A stretch of DNA of 64,000 nt from Saccharothrix sp. ALI-22-I (GTDB lineage: Bacteria > Actinomycetota > Actinomycetes > Mycobacteriales > Pseudonocardiaceae): positions 124,001-188,000 of the forward strand of contig NZ_MTQP01000054.1 in the NCBI RefSeq assembly GCF_001984175.1, in the 5' to 3' direction. Under the pieces are notes generated by a model. That model saw only the letters and a list, made by a program, of their open reading frames with translations. It was not told where the DNA came from and searched no databases. This document shows, one piece after another, positions 17,319-30,321 of this stretch. Each line of letters opens with the position of its first letter. Positions within the stretch are counted from its first letter, which is position 1. The translations under genes and the position numbers were made by a program.

Positions 17319-20300
17319 TCACGCGTCCGACTGGTGCCGCTCGTCCTGCTCGCCAGCCAGGCGTCGGAGCACGTCCGGTGCCGACGAAGTACCGCCAGCA
17401 GCGATGTCCACGCCTCGGTCGGCCAGGTAGGCGGTGATGAAGCCCTCGATACTCGCGTCGTCGGGTCGCGACTCGGCGGAGGAGTTGGCGAACCTCTCCA
17501 CCACGTCGAGAAAGGTCCGTGGTTCGACTGCTCCCGCGACGGCGTGGGAGACTTCGTACAGAACCCTCAGCAGCGTCTCGCCGAACGGGGGCTCGACTGC
17601 GCGCTGATGGGCGAGGTAGTCGAAAGCCTCGACCGGCAGGTAGGCGGAATCGCCTACTCCCAAGTAGGGACGTGCGGCCTCGCCCACCTGCGCCGCGAAC
17701 TCGTGGAAGGCGCCATCCACGCGTTGGTCGCCTGACGTCACGGTGAGCCACGTCAGCACAACGGCAGGCAACGCCGTGAGTGAGTGTCCCCGGAACAGGT
17801 GCGGCAGCAGTTCTGCGGGAAGGACCCCGAGGCCGACCAGGTCAGGATGGGAGCAGACCGCGGAAATCAGTTCGAACGGACGTATCTCCCTGTCGCGGCA
17901 CTCCTCCGGAGTCTTGGGAATCAGGTGCCTGAGACCGCGTTCGACCACATCGCGGGGAAGCCTCTGCGCCTCCCTGGACAAGGCCGACGACATGCAGGCG
18001 CGGGCGCCGCGGTTCATCGGCGTCCCGGCGTCGAGGCGGCTGATGATGCCGTTGAGAGCATCGACGTCATAAGGGATGCCGCGTCGGCCGGTGGTGCCCG
18101 ACGTGAGGACGATCCACCGCGCCAACTTTCGGAGTAGGAACTGCTCATCCGGTGCCGACGTGATGTCATCACTGACGAAGATCCGTCCGGTGTGCATCAT
18201 CCCCTCCAGCGTCGCGTCGCCCAGCAGTTGAGCCTCTTTACCCGCTGCCCCCTCAAGGTCGACCTCCCTGCGGGTGATGTGCCACGAGCCGTCGTGGACG
18301 AGGGTCAGCTCGTCGACCAGACTCTGCCAGCCCTCCTTGTCGAGCCCGGACTGCCAGAGCCGAACGGTTGAGCGCCACGGGTCGAGGCTGTCCTCCTCGT
18401 GCCGGAACAGGCTCTGCACAGGGGTCGGCACATCCTTGTCCAGCAGGACGCGCAGGCAGACGAGGTTCGCCGAGTAGGTGGCGATGCGGGAAACGAGTGT
18501 CGTCCTCGCCGGGGCGTAGTCGGGGTGGGGGTCGCTTCGCGCGCGGTCGTGGAACGACCTGATCAGGTCATCCAGCACCGCGAGAACACCGGTCCGGGTG
18601 CCCTGGTCGAGGGCGGCGAACAAACCGGCGGCGAGCTCCAGGATGGGCTTGCGTTTGACGAACGGCTGGTGCGAAATCAGGGTGTACAAGAGGGAGTCGT
18701 CCGGTGGCGCGGATCGCAGGTAGGGGTTGGCGGCCGGCAGAGCGCGTTGGACGACCATCTGCCTGAGCAGGGTCAGCGTCACCTCGGCGATCAGGTACTC
18801 GCCGAACGTGGCGTGCAGGAATTCGTAGGAGCGGCGGCCGGTCTCGGCTTTCTCGTTGAGTGCCGCCGCGTGGATGAAGAAGAAGTTCTCCACGGTGCGG
18901 TCGGCATCACTGACGGGGGTGTCGAGGGTGGTGGCCGGCGCGGTGGCCTCGGCCGGGGCGAACACGGCCAGGTCCTGGTTCAGCTCCCGGTCGGTCACGT
19001 ACTGCCGTCCCCGGTTGAACATCGCCAGCGCGGCAATGCCCAGCTGCCACCCACTCTGCGCGGCGCGGGTGGTGACATGGTCCTCGGAGGGCCGCCTGGA
19101 GCTCTTGTCACGTACTTGGCGCAGGATGAAAGACCTGATCAGGCGTCCGTACAACTCGGCCTTCGACAGGTTGTGGTCGTCCAGTGGAGGGTTGTCAGGG
19201 TCTGCCGCGTAGATGACGAGCATGAGCAGGATCAACGGCTGCCGCGCCAGGTCGGAGTGGTGGACGAGTTGGGCCTGGCTGAGTGGGCGGAAGCCCGACG
19301 TGCTGGTGTTCGCGTCGTTCCACGCCTCCAGCCAACGGTCGACGCGCTCGTCGTCGAACTCCTCCAGTTTGACGATCGGCACTCCGACGGGGATGCGCGC
19401 GCGGTCCGCCACGAGCATCCGCGACGTGATCACCACAGCGACCGGCCGACCGAGGTCCGCCTCGCGCTCCTGGAAGTCCCGGACCTGTTGGATGTACGCG
19501 GACTGCTGCACGCCGCTGGCCTGGATCAGTTCGTCGAACCCGTCCAGCAGCACGACACGTGTGCTGTCCTCGCACTCGTCGGCGAGCCTGCCCCACCCGA
19601 CCCGTTCCGCGAAGACCTCCGTCAACGCCGTCTCGATCTGCTCGTGCACCGGATCTTCCGCGCGCACCTTGCGGAGCTGCACCGTGACCACGGTGAACCG
19701 GTCGGCGGGCAGCCGCGCGGCGAGCACGTCCACCAACAGCGACTTGCCCGCGCCGGGGTTGCCCAGTACCAGCAGTGGGAGGGTCGTGCTGTCGGGTCCG
19801 GAGAGGTGGGCGGCGAGGAAGGTGTCGATGTCGTCCCGGACTTCGGTGTGCCTGTCCCACCATCCCTCGGACGAGGGTTGGGTTTTCTCGTGATACACGG
19901 TCAGCCGATAGCCGGGGGCCACGAACCCGCGTTCGACGGTGGGAAAGACGGCGTCGATCGTGGAGGTGTCGCTGCCGCCTCGCAGCAGCGGTTTGCCCAA
20001 GACGGCGGTCGCCGCGTGTTCGAGCTTCTTCCGGTACGTCCGGCTCGGGGGAAGCTGCCCTGACGAGAGCTGCGACAGCAGTGTGGAGAACACTTCCAGG
20101 GACTCGGTCCGGACGGCCTCCAACGCCTCCGCGAACTTGGCGTCGCTCCGCCGGATCGCGGCGCGCGTGGCGGCGTGCTCGCCGAGCAAAGCCCAGATCC
20201 GGAACTCGGGGATCGCCCCGGCCAGCCCCAGGTAGTGGTGCGTGTACTTTTCACGGCTCGTCGTGGCCATGGCATGACGGAATCGCGTGCCGTGGAACTG

Positions 20301-20843
20301 TGGAGGCCGGGCTCCCAGCCCGTCGAGGAACTCCGTCACGAGATCTGTGGCGATGGCGAAGAATCTGCTCAGCTCGATAGTCAGGTTCTCCTGGAACCCG
20401 CGCGTGGCGTTCGGGGCGGGGACGTTCAGCGCGGTCAGGCTGGGCAGGGCGGTGACCTCCTTCTTCCCGTCCGGTTCGGCGCCGAGGGCGCGGAACTTCT
20501 CGCGATCGGTGACCTGGAGCGTGTCGAAGACCGGGCCGATCTCGTCGCGGAACGCGTCGAAGACCGAGGTCACGGCGATGATCGTGTGTGCGGCGGCGAT
20601 GAGTTCGTGCCGGTGCACGCCGTTCAGGCCGGTCAGCTTGTCCGTGATCCCGTCGAGGATCTTCCGCAGGGACGCCGTGGCTTCGTTCTTGGGGTCGACC
20701 AGGCTCAGGACGTCCGGCTCGACCGCACCGCCGACGAGGATGCCGACGCCGAGGAACACGTCGGCCTTGTCGAGCCACGGGCGGTCGTACCTGCCGAGCA
20801 CGCGGAGTGCGCCTTCGTACGAGAACAGGGCTGGGCGGGGCAT
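17319..20843 (-). CDS. NACHT-domain STAND ATPase, candidate anti-phage protein
   Basis: 1174 residues from the ATG at 20843; a GTG five codons upstream is possible. An N-terminal helical region (about residues 1-300, beginning FSYEGALRVLGRYD and containing DKADVFLGVGILVGG) resembles the NNH-type helical domains of bacterial NACHT proteins. Walker A GNPGAGKS is at about 361-368 and Walker B RVVLLDGFDEL at about 428-439, the latter with the DGFDE pattern of NACHT. The C-terminal about 600 residues are helical, with an FLHATFGEYLIAE winged-helix segment, and probably sense the trigger. Bacterial NACHT genes often protect against phage by sensing infection and killing or arresting the cell. It stands alone, flanked by unrelated metabolism and signalling genes. 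Confidence 0.8.
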   Translation of the reverse strand: MPRPALFSYEGALRVLGRYDRPWLDKADVFLGVGILVGGAVEPDVLSLVDPKNEATASLRKILDGITDKLTGLNGVHRHELIAAAHTIIAVTSVFDAFRDEIGPVFDTLQVTDREKFRALGAEPDGKKEVTALPSLTALNVPAPNATRGFQENLTIELSRFFAIATDLVTEFLDGLGARPPQFHGTRFRHAMATTSREKYTHHYLGLAGAIPEFRIWALLGEHAATRAAIRRSDAKFAEALEAVRTESLEVFSTLLSQLSSGQLPPSRTYRKKLEHAATAVLGKPLLRGGSDTSTIDAVFPTVERGFVAPGYRLTVYHEKTQPSSEGWWDRHTEVRDDIDTFLAAHLSGPDSTTLPLLVLGNPGAGKSLLVDVLAARLPADRFTVVTVQLRKVRAEDPVHEQIETALTEVFAERVGWGRLADECEDSTRVVLLDGFDELIQASGVQQSAYIQQVRDFQEREADLGRPVAVVITSRMLVADRARIPVGVPIVKLEEFDDERVDRWLEAWNDANTSTSGFRPLSQAQLVHHSDLARQPLILLMLVIYAADPDNPPLDDHNLSKAELYGRLIRSFILRQVRDKSSRRPSEDHVTTRAAQSGWQLGIAALAMFNRGRQYVTDRELNQDLAVFAPAEATAPATTLDTPVSDADRTVENFFFIHAAALNEKAETGRRSYEFLHATFGEYLIAEVTLTLLRQMVVQRALPAANPYLRSAPPDDSLLYTLISHQPFVKRKPILELAAGLFAALDQGTRTGVLAVLDDLIRSFHDRARSDPHPDYAPARTTLVSRIATYSANLVCLRVLLDKDVPTPVQSLFRHEEDSLDPWRSTVRLWQSGLDKEGWQSLVDELTLVHDGSWHITRREVDLEGAAGKEAQLLGDATLEGMMHTGRIFVSDDITSAPDEQFLLRKLARWIVLTSGTTGRRGIPYDVDALNGIISRLDAGTPMNRGARACMSSALSREAQRLPRDVVERGLRHLIPKTPEECRDREIRPFELISAVCSHPDLVGLGVLPAELLPHLFRGHSLTALPAVVLTWLTVTSGDQRVDGAFHEFAAQVGEAARPYLGVGDSAYLPVEAFDYLAHQRAVEPPFGETLLRVLYEVSHAVAGAVEPRTFLDVVERFANSSAESRPDDASIEGFITAYLADRGVDIAAGGTSSAPDVLRRLAGEQDERHQSDA

Positions 20844-21108
20844 GGGAGCAATGATCACCCCAGGGGACGGCAGGCGGGCCGCAATTCACGGATCACCCAG
20901 GACCCTGCGGACCACCCATCCCCCGATCGGGTGGCGGAGTTGATCGACGCGCCGCCGTCTGAACCGATCGTGCCTGATCGGGCACCCTGGGCTAATATCC
21001 GTGCGCAGTCGGTTGAAACACCAGCCGCTCAGGTCGTTGGGCAAGTGCGAGGCCTGTCCGGTGTGCAGTGGACGTCGTCTCGCCCTTGACGCGGGGAGGC
21101 GTTCGGAC

Positions 21109-23442
<2,334 letters not shown>

Positions 23443-23449
23443 CCGCCGA

Positions 23450-23830
23450 TCAGGAACGCGCGCCCGCCGAGGCCCGGTCGGCGTCCACGTCGGCGGGCAC
23501 GCGCAGCATGATGAACCGGGTCCGCCGGCGCAACCGGAAACCGAGTGACTCGTACAGCCGGATCGCGGAGGTGTTCGACGCGGCGGCGTGCATCAACGGG
23601 ATCTCGCCGCGGGCCCGGATTCCCGCCGCGACGGCCCGCACCAGCCGGGTGGCCAGGCCCTGTCCCCGGTGCGCCGGGTCGGTGCACACCGCGTCGTCCG
23701 GCCGATCGGGCACCGCCAGGAACGGCGCCACGTCGAGCTGGTAGCGCACCGCCTGGCCGTGGCGTTCGGCGAACCGGGCGTGCGGGCCGGTCAGCGAGGC
23801 CCAGGTCGGGTTGTCCAACGGCGAAGCCAT
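23450..23830 (-). pseudogene. GNAT N-acetyltransferase with a large in-frame internal deletion
   Basis: 126 codons from the ATG at 23830. The N-terminus MASPLDNPTWASLTGPHARF and the C-terminal acetyl-CoA region (CTDPAHRGQGLATRLVRAVA, then NTSAIRLYESLGF) match a common actinobacterial FR47-like GNAT, normally about 220-230 residues long. Here PFLAVPDRPDD jumps directly to AVCTDPAHRGQG near 23693, removing about 100 residues that hold the substrate side and the core strands. Reading frame is kept, so a short protein could still be made, but catalysis is unlikely. It is convergent with the hybrid kinase, 7 bases apart. Confidence 0.65.
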
Positions 23831-24004
23831 GTGCGGTCCCCCAGGTGGTTCGTGATCGGTCGAATCTTGCGTTCGGCGGCGACCGCCTGTCCACGCGCGT
23901 ACCGCGCCTCTCACATGCTGAACCGATCGCTACCGATCGCTTGGAGCTGAGCCGCTCTGGACTGAACCAGGGCAAAATGCGGTGCCTCACGCGGGCACGA
24001 TCAC

Positions 24005-24010
24005 TAACGT
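24005..24010 (+). promoter_or_regulatory. -10 hexamer of a leaderless MFS mRNA
   Basis: TAACGT ends seven bases before the ATG at 24018 and no ribosome-binding site is visible, the layout of actinobacterial leaderless transcripts. This supports the ATG over the GTG at 23982. Confidence 0.45.
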
Positions 24011-24017
24011 CCGCCGG

Positions 24018-25235
24018 ATGGCACCTCCACTCGGACCGGACTTCACCAAGCTGTGGCTCGCGTCGGCGGTGTCCAACGTCGGTGACGGCATGGCGATGGC
24101 CGCCGGTCCGCTGCTGCTGGCCTCGCTCACCGACGACCCGGCCCTGGTGGCGGGCGCGGTGTTCGCCCAGCAGCTGCCGTGGTTGCTGTTCTCGCTGCTC
24201 AGCGGCGTGATCGTGGACCGGTTCGACCGGCGCAAGCTGGCCGTCGCGGCGAACCTCGGCCGTGGCGCGATCGTCGCTGCGCTCGCCGTCGCGGTCTGGA
24301 CCGGCCACGCGTCCGTGCCGGTGGTCTACGCGTGCCTGTTCCTGCTCGGCGTCGGTGAGACCGTGGCCGACAACGCCGCGTCGGCGCTGCTCCCGGCCGT
24401 GGTGTCCAAGGAACACCTGCCGCGCGCGAACTCACGCCTGATGGGCACGCACATCCTCGGCGGCAGCCTCGCCGCGCCACCCATCGGCGCGGCGCTGTTC
24501 GTGGTCGCTGCCGCGCTGCCGTTCGGCCTGGACGCGGCCAGCTTCGTCGTCGCCGCACTGCTGATCGCGACGCTGCGCGGCGTGCCGAAGCAGGCGCTCG
24601 CCGAGAAGCGCACCCTGCGCGCGGACATCGGCGCGGGGCTGACGTGGCTGTGGCGGCACGAGGTGCTGCGGACCCTGGCCCTCTGCCTGTGCCTGATGAA
24701 CATCACGTTCACCGGTGCGATGTCCATCCTGGTGCTCTACTCGACTGAACGGCTCGGCCTGGACCCGAAGTGGTTCGGCCTGCTGCTCAGCACCATGGCG
24801 GTCGGCGGTGTCCTCGGCACGCTCGTCTCGACCCGGCTGATCGAACGGTTCGGGCCGACCGCCCTGTTGCGGATCGGCCTGGTGATCGAGGCCGGCACCC
24901 ACGTGGCGCTGGCCTTGGCCCCGAACGTCTGGGTCGCGGGCGTCACGCTCGCGGTGTTCGGCGTGCACGCGGTGGTGTGGAACGTGATCACGCACTCCGT
25001 CCGGCAGCGCGAGGTGCCCGACGAGCTGCGCGGCCGGGTCGGCAGCGCCTTCTTCCTGCTCAGCACCGGCGGGTCCGCGCTGGGCGCGCTGGTCGGCGGC
25101 GTGCTGGCCCGCCAGTTCGGCATCACCGCGCCGTTCTGGCTGGGGGTCGTGGTGGTGGCGGGCGTGACCGTGGTGGCGTGGCGACCGTTCGCGGCGGCGA
25201 CCCGGCTGCACCGCCAGGCCGCCGCCGCGACGTGA
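24018..25235 (+). CDS. MFS transporter (enterobactin-exporter-like, drug efflux type)
   Basis: 405 residues. Twelve hydrophobic segments are visible; motif A appears as GVIVDRFDRRKLAV between helices 2 and 3, and a second copy as STRLIERFGP in the C-terminal half. Proteins of this type (MFS_3) export small molecules or antibiotics by proton antiport. The next gene is a convergent ABC-F protein, and together they could form a small self-protection set, although nothing shows a shared substrate. The ATG at 24018 is chosen from the leaderless -10 at 24005. Confidence 0.9.
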   Translation: MAPPLGPDFTKLWLASAVSNVGDGMAMAAGPLLLASLTDDPALVAGAVFAQQLPWLLFSLLSGVIVDRFDRRKLAVAANLGRGAIVAALAVAVWTGHASVPVVYACLFLLGVGETVADNAASALLPAVVSKEHLPRANSRLMGTHILGGSLAAPPIGAALFVVAAALPFGLDAASFVVAALLIATLRGVPKQALAEKRTLRADIGAGLTWLWRHEVLRTLALCLCLMNITFTGAMSILVLYSTERLGLDPKWFGLLLSTMAVGGVLGTLVSTRLIERFGPTALLRIGLVIEAGTHVALALAPNVWVAGVTLAVFGVHAVVWNVITHSVRQREVPDELRGRVGSAFFLLSTGGSALGALVGGVLARQFGITAPFWLGVVVVAGVTVVAWRPFAAATRLHRQAAAAT

Positions 25236-26843
<1,608 letters not shown>

Positions 26844-27043
26844 GGCAGACTCCTGTTCCCGGCGAGGCAAACGCCGAGTCATCGGTGCGATGGGTGCGGA
26901 GAAGTCGCGTTCGCGGAGCCGGGCTCTACGCGATCGCGGGACCGATGATCACAGGAAGTACAACATCGCCGCACAGCATAGCCGACTGATCGACTTCCGC
27001 AACACGTGATCGGCGACACACTCGTATTCCACCCCGCCCGAGG

Positions 27044-27066
27044 GTTTGAGTCGTATAGACTCAAAC
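27044..27066. promoter_or_regulatory. Perfect palindromic operator over a leaderless promoter
   Basis: GTTTGAGTC (27044-27052) and GACTCAAAC (27058-27066) are exact reverse complements with a 5-base GTATA spacer, 23 bp in all, ending one base before the ATG at 27068. The -10-like TAGACT (27056-27061) lies inside it. A bound repressor would block transcription of the four-gene operon; the NrtR-like protein encoded at its end is the obvious candidate. Confidence 0.7.
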
Positions 27067-27067
27067 T

Positions 27068-28066
27068 ATGTTCACCAGGGACGAAGCCCTCGATCGGGTC
27101 GAACGGGCGGGCTCGGCGACCGACCTGTTCGGCCCGTTCGACCCGGCCAGGCGGAAGGAGGCACAGCAGCTGTACCGACGATTGGCCGCCGTCCTGCACC
27201 CCGACCGGGTCGACGCGGGCGACACCAGGGCGCACGCGGCATCGGCGGAACTGACCCGGCTCCACCACGAGTGGCAGCACGCCGAACCGGTCGAACTGCA
27301 CACCGCCGGCGCCGTCTACCGGCTCACCGACCGACACGCGGTCGGCAGCGTCGCCAACGTCTACCGCACCGACGGCCCGCGCGTGGTCAAGGTGGCACGC
27401 GACCCGGCGCTCAACCCGCTGCTGCACGCCGAGTGGGACGCCCTGCGCCGCCTCACCCGGTTCACCGCCCAACACCGATGGCTGCGCCCCTTCTACCCGC
27501 ACCTGGTCGACACCTCCGGCGACGTGAGCCGCGGCGACCGCGCGTTCACCGTCCTCGAACCACTGGTCGACGGGTTCGTGACACTGGCCGACGTGCGCCG
27601 GGCGTTCCCCGACGGCTTGGACGGCCGCGACTACGCCTGGATGCACCGCAGGCTGCTCCGGGCGATCGCGGGCGCCCACCGGATCCGCCTGGTGCACGGC
27701 GCGATCGTCGCGGACAACGTGCTCGTACACCCCCAGAAGCACGGGATCGTGCTGGCCGGCTGGTCGTTCGCGGTCACCGCCGGAGAACGGCTCCTCGCCA
27801 CCAGCAAAGCCATCACCTACCCACCCGAAGTCCACGACGGACACCCGGTCACCACAGCCACGGACGTCCACATGGCACACACGCTGATGCTGGACCTCCT
27901 GGCCCACGACGAAACCCGACAACGCAGGTTCGCCCGGTGGTGCACCCAGGACGCCCCGGACCGACGACCCGACGCCGTCGACCTGCTCAGCGAGTACGAC
28001 GACCTGCTCGACGACCTCTACGGCGAACGGACCTTCCGCCCGTTCGCACTACCGACAGGAGCCTGA
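27068..28066 (+). CDS. J-domain plus degenerate protein-kinase-like protein
   Basis: 332 residues. Residues about 20-70 form a J-like domain with the HPD tripeptide (44-46) in LAAVLHPDRVDAG, which in DnaJ proteins stimulates Hsp70. Residues about 85-290 follow a kinase plan: VVKVA with Lys 108, a helix with Glu 122, and HGAIVADNVLV (210-220) in place of the HRD catalytic loop. The DFG motif is replaced by AGWSF, so the metal-binding Asp is missing and phosphotransfer is doubtful. It is the first gene of a four-gene operon and its ATG follows the palindrome at 27044. The role is unknown; it may recruit Hsp70 to a partner. Confidence 0.82.
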   Translation: MFTRDEALDRVERAGSATDLFGPFDPARRKEAQQLYRRLAAVLHPDRVDAGDTRAHAASAELTRLHHEWQHAEPVELHTAGAVYRLTDRHAVGSVANVYRTDGPRVVKVARDPALNPLLHAEWDALRRLTRFTAQHRWLRPFYPHLVDTSGDVSRGDRAFTVLEPLVDGFVTLADVRRAFPDGLDGRDYAWMHRRLLRAIAGAHRIRLVHGAIVADNVLVHPQKHGIVLAGWSFAVTAGERLLATSKAITYPPEVHDGHPVTTATDVHMAHTLMLDLLAHDETRQRRFARWCTQDAPDRRPDAVDLLSEYDDLLDDLYGERTFRPFALPTGA

Positions 28067-28068
28067 CA

Positions 28069-29049
28069 ATGGGACACGGCAAGTGGGACGACGACGCCTA
28101 CACCGCGGCCAAGACATTCCGCGCCGCCAAGGGCATCAACGCCTTCGGCTACACCGACAAGATGAGATCACGCTCCCGGTCCGAGTGGACGGTGGACCCG
28201 TCGCTGGACCCGAAGGGTGTGGCCGCACGGGAGTGCCGCGACTCCGACGAGCACGCCGACTCCACGCCGATCGCGGTGCTGTTCGACGTCACCGGCTCCA
28301 TGGGCCAGGTACCGCAGATCATGCAGGGCAAGCTCGGCAAGCTGCACGGCCTCTTGCAGCGCAAGGGCTACCTCGCCGACCCCCAGCTGATGTTCGGCGG
28401 CATCGGTGACGCCGACAGCGACCGCGTGCCGCTCCAGATCGGGCAGTTCGAATCGGACAACCGGATGGACGAACAACTGCGCACCATCTTCCTCGAAGGC
28501 AACGGCGGCGGGCAGAAGAGCGAGTCCTACGAACTGGCCGCCTACTTCGTGGCCCGACACGTGGTCACCGACGCGTGGCAGAAACGCGGCCGCAAGGGCT
28601 ACCTCTTCCTGATCGGCGACGAGCTCAACAAGCCCCGACTGGAGGCACGGCACATCCGCCGGATCATCGGTGACGACGTGCGGGAGGACATCGACCCGGT
28701 GTCGGTCTACCGGGAGCTGAGCCGCAAGTGGCACGTCTACTTCGTGCTGCCCAAGCAGTCGTCCTACTACGACGACCCGCAGATCGCCGACCACTGGCGT
28801 GACATCCTCGGCCAGCGCTTCCTCAAACTGGACGACCCCGGCGCGGTGTGCGAACTGATCGCCGCCACCATCGGGATGGAGGAACAGGTGGTCGACCTGG
28901 ACCAGGCGATGGTGGACCTGGCCGAGATCGGGTCGGTGGCGGAGCGCGAAGCAGTCGGCAAAGCACTCGTCCAAGTCGGCTCGAAGGCGCTCACCAAGTC
29001 CGCCACTCCCCCACTGCTCGACGGCCCCGACGACGTGACGCTGAACTGA
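28069..29049 (+). CDS. VWA-domain protein
   Basis: 326 residues from the ATG at 28069, two bases after the previous stop, with CAGGAG upstream. A von Willebrand A-like fold begins with ADSTPIAVLFDVTGSMGQVP, whose DxTGSMG is the metal-ion-dependent adhesion site; strands with LMFGGIGDADSD and KGYLFLIGDEL follow. It is cytoplasmic, without signal or membrane segment. Intracellular VWA proteins commonly act as adaptors or chaperone partners, often next to ATPases or kinases, which fits its place behind a J-domain/pseudokinase gene. It overlaps by one base an ATG of the next gene. Confidence 0.85.
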   Translation: MGHGKWDDDAYTAAKTFRAAKGINAFGYTDKMRSRSRSEWTVDPSLDPKGVAARECRDSDEHADSTPIAVLFDVTGSMGQVPQIMQGKLGKLHGLLQRKGYLADPQLMFGGIGDADSDRVPLQIGQFESDNRMDEQLRTIFLEGNGGGQKSESYELAAYFVARHVVTDAWQKRGRKGYLFLIGDELNKPRLEARHIRRIIGDDVREDIDPVSVYRELSRKWHVYFVLPKQSSYYDDPQIADHWRDILGQRFLKLDDPGAVCELIAATIGMEEQVVDLDQAMVDLAEIGSVAEREAVGKALVQVGSKALTKSATPPLLDGPDDVTLN

Positions 29050-29066
29050 TGCGGGAGGAGACCGGC

Positions 29067-30302
29067 GTGGACGGGCACATCATCGTCGTCGGCCTGGGGT
29101 TCGGCGACGAAGGCAAGGGGGCAGTGGTCGACGCGCTGTGCCACGACGGTCCCGTCACGTCGGTCGTCCGGTTCAACGGCGGCGCCCAGGCCGCGCACAA
29201 CGTCGTCGTCGACGACCGGCACCACACGTTCAGCCAGTTCGGGTCCGGCACGCTCGCGGGCGTGCCGACCCACCTCTCCCGGCACGTGCTGGTCGAACCG
29301 ATCGCACTGGCCCGCGAGTCACGGGAACTGGAGGCCCTGGGCGTCCCCGACCCACTGCGGCTGATGTCGATCGACGCCGACGCCCTGCTCACCACCCCGA
29401 TCCACGTCGCCGCCAACCGTGCCCGCGAGGACGCCCGCGGACACGGCCGGCACGGCTCCTGCGGCAAAGGCATCGGCGAAACCGCCTGGTACGCCCTGCT
29501 AGCGACCCGCGGCGCAGGCCCGGGTGACACGATCGAGAACCAACACGTCCTCGGCATCCCGGGCGCCGCACCGACAGTCGGCGACTGCGCCCACCCGGCC
29601 GTACTGCGCGCCAAACTCGACACCCTGGCCCGCTTCTACGAACCGCTGACCGGCACCGGCACGTCAGTGGACGACCTGGTGTCGCTGTACCGGGACTTCG
29701 CCGGCGCGGTCCGCATCACCTCCGGCGACGAGATCGACCGCCTCGCCGATCACGGACGCCTGGTGTTCGAAGGCGCCCAAGGCGTGCTGCTGGACCAGTC
29801 GCACGGCTTCCACCCACACACCACCTGGTCCACCGTCACCCCGCACAACGCCCGCAACCTGCTCGGACACCACCCCGCCACCGTGATCGGCGTGACCAGG
29901 ACCTACCAAACCCGCCACGGCGCCGGACCACTCCCCACCGAGGACCACGCGGTACTCGCGCGGTTCCCCGAACGCCACAACGACACCGGCCACTACCAGG
30001 GGGCGTGGCGGGCCGGTCACCTCGACGCCGTGCTGCTGCGCTACGCGGTGACGGCGTGCGGCGGTGTGGACGCCCTCGCGGTGACACACCTGGACGCACA
30101 CGACCTCAAAGTGGCCACCTCCTACGACGCTCCCCTGCCCACGACCGGCCTGACCGAATTCCTCACCCACCGCACACCAGTCCTGACCGACATGCCCGAC
30201 CCGGTCACATGGCTGGAGAACCACCTGAACGTGCCCGTCCTCGTCACCGGCGCGGGCCCCGACCGGGCGGACTACACCGTCCGGACACAGGTCCACCGAT
30301 GA
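29067..30302 (+). CDS. Adenylosuccinate-synthetase paralogue with altered aspartate loop
   Basis: 411 residues from the GTG at 29067 (GGGAGGAG seven bases before it); the ATG at 29049 overlaps the previous stop but has no ribosome site. The PurA P-loop GFGDEGKG with the catalytic Asp (about 14) and catalytic His (about 44, in GGAQAAHNVV) are kept, as are FEGAQGVLLDQSHG and TRHGAGPLPTE. The loop that in PurA reads TTGRPRR and binds L-aspartate reads DTGHYQG here, and the IMP loop NNAGH reads AQAAH. The enzyme may therefore activate a nucleotide with GTP but use another amine or base. Housekeeping purine genes are absent around it. Confidence 0.82.
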   Translation: MDGHIIVVGLGFGDEGKGAVVDALCHDGPVTSVVRFNGGAQAAHNVVVDDRHHTFSQFGSGTLAGVPTHLSRHVLVEPIALARESRELEALGVPDPLRLMSIDADALLTTPIHVAANRAREDARGHGRHGSCGKGIGETAWYALLATRGAGPGDTIENQHVLGIPGAAPTVGDCAHPAVLRAKLDTLARFYEPLTGTGTSVDDLVSLYRDFAGAVRITSGDEIDRLADHGRLVFEGAQGVLLDQSHGFHPHTTWSTVTPHNARNLLGHHPATVIGVTRTYQTRHGAGPLPTEDHAVLARFPERHNDTGHYQGAWRAGHLDAVLLRYAVTACGGVDALAVTHLDAHDLKVATSYDAPLPTTGLTEFLTHRTPVLTDMPDPVTWLENHLNVPVLVTGAGPDRADYTVRTQVHR

Positions 30303-30321
30303 GGTGCGGGAGAATCAGGCC

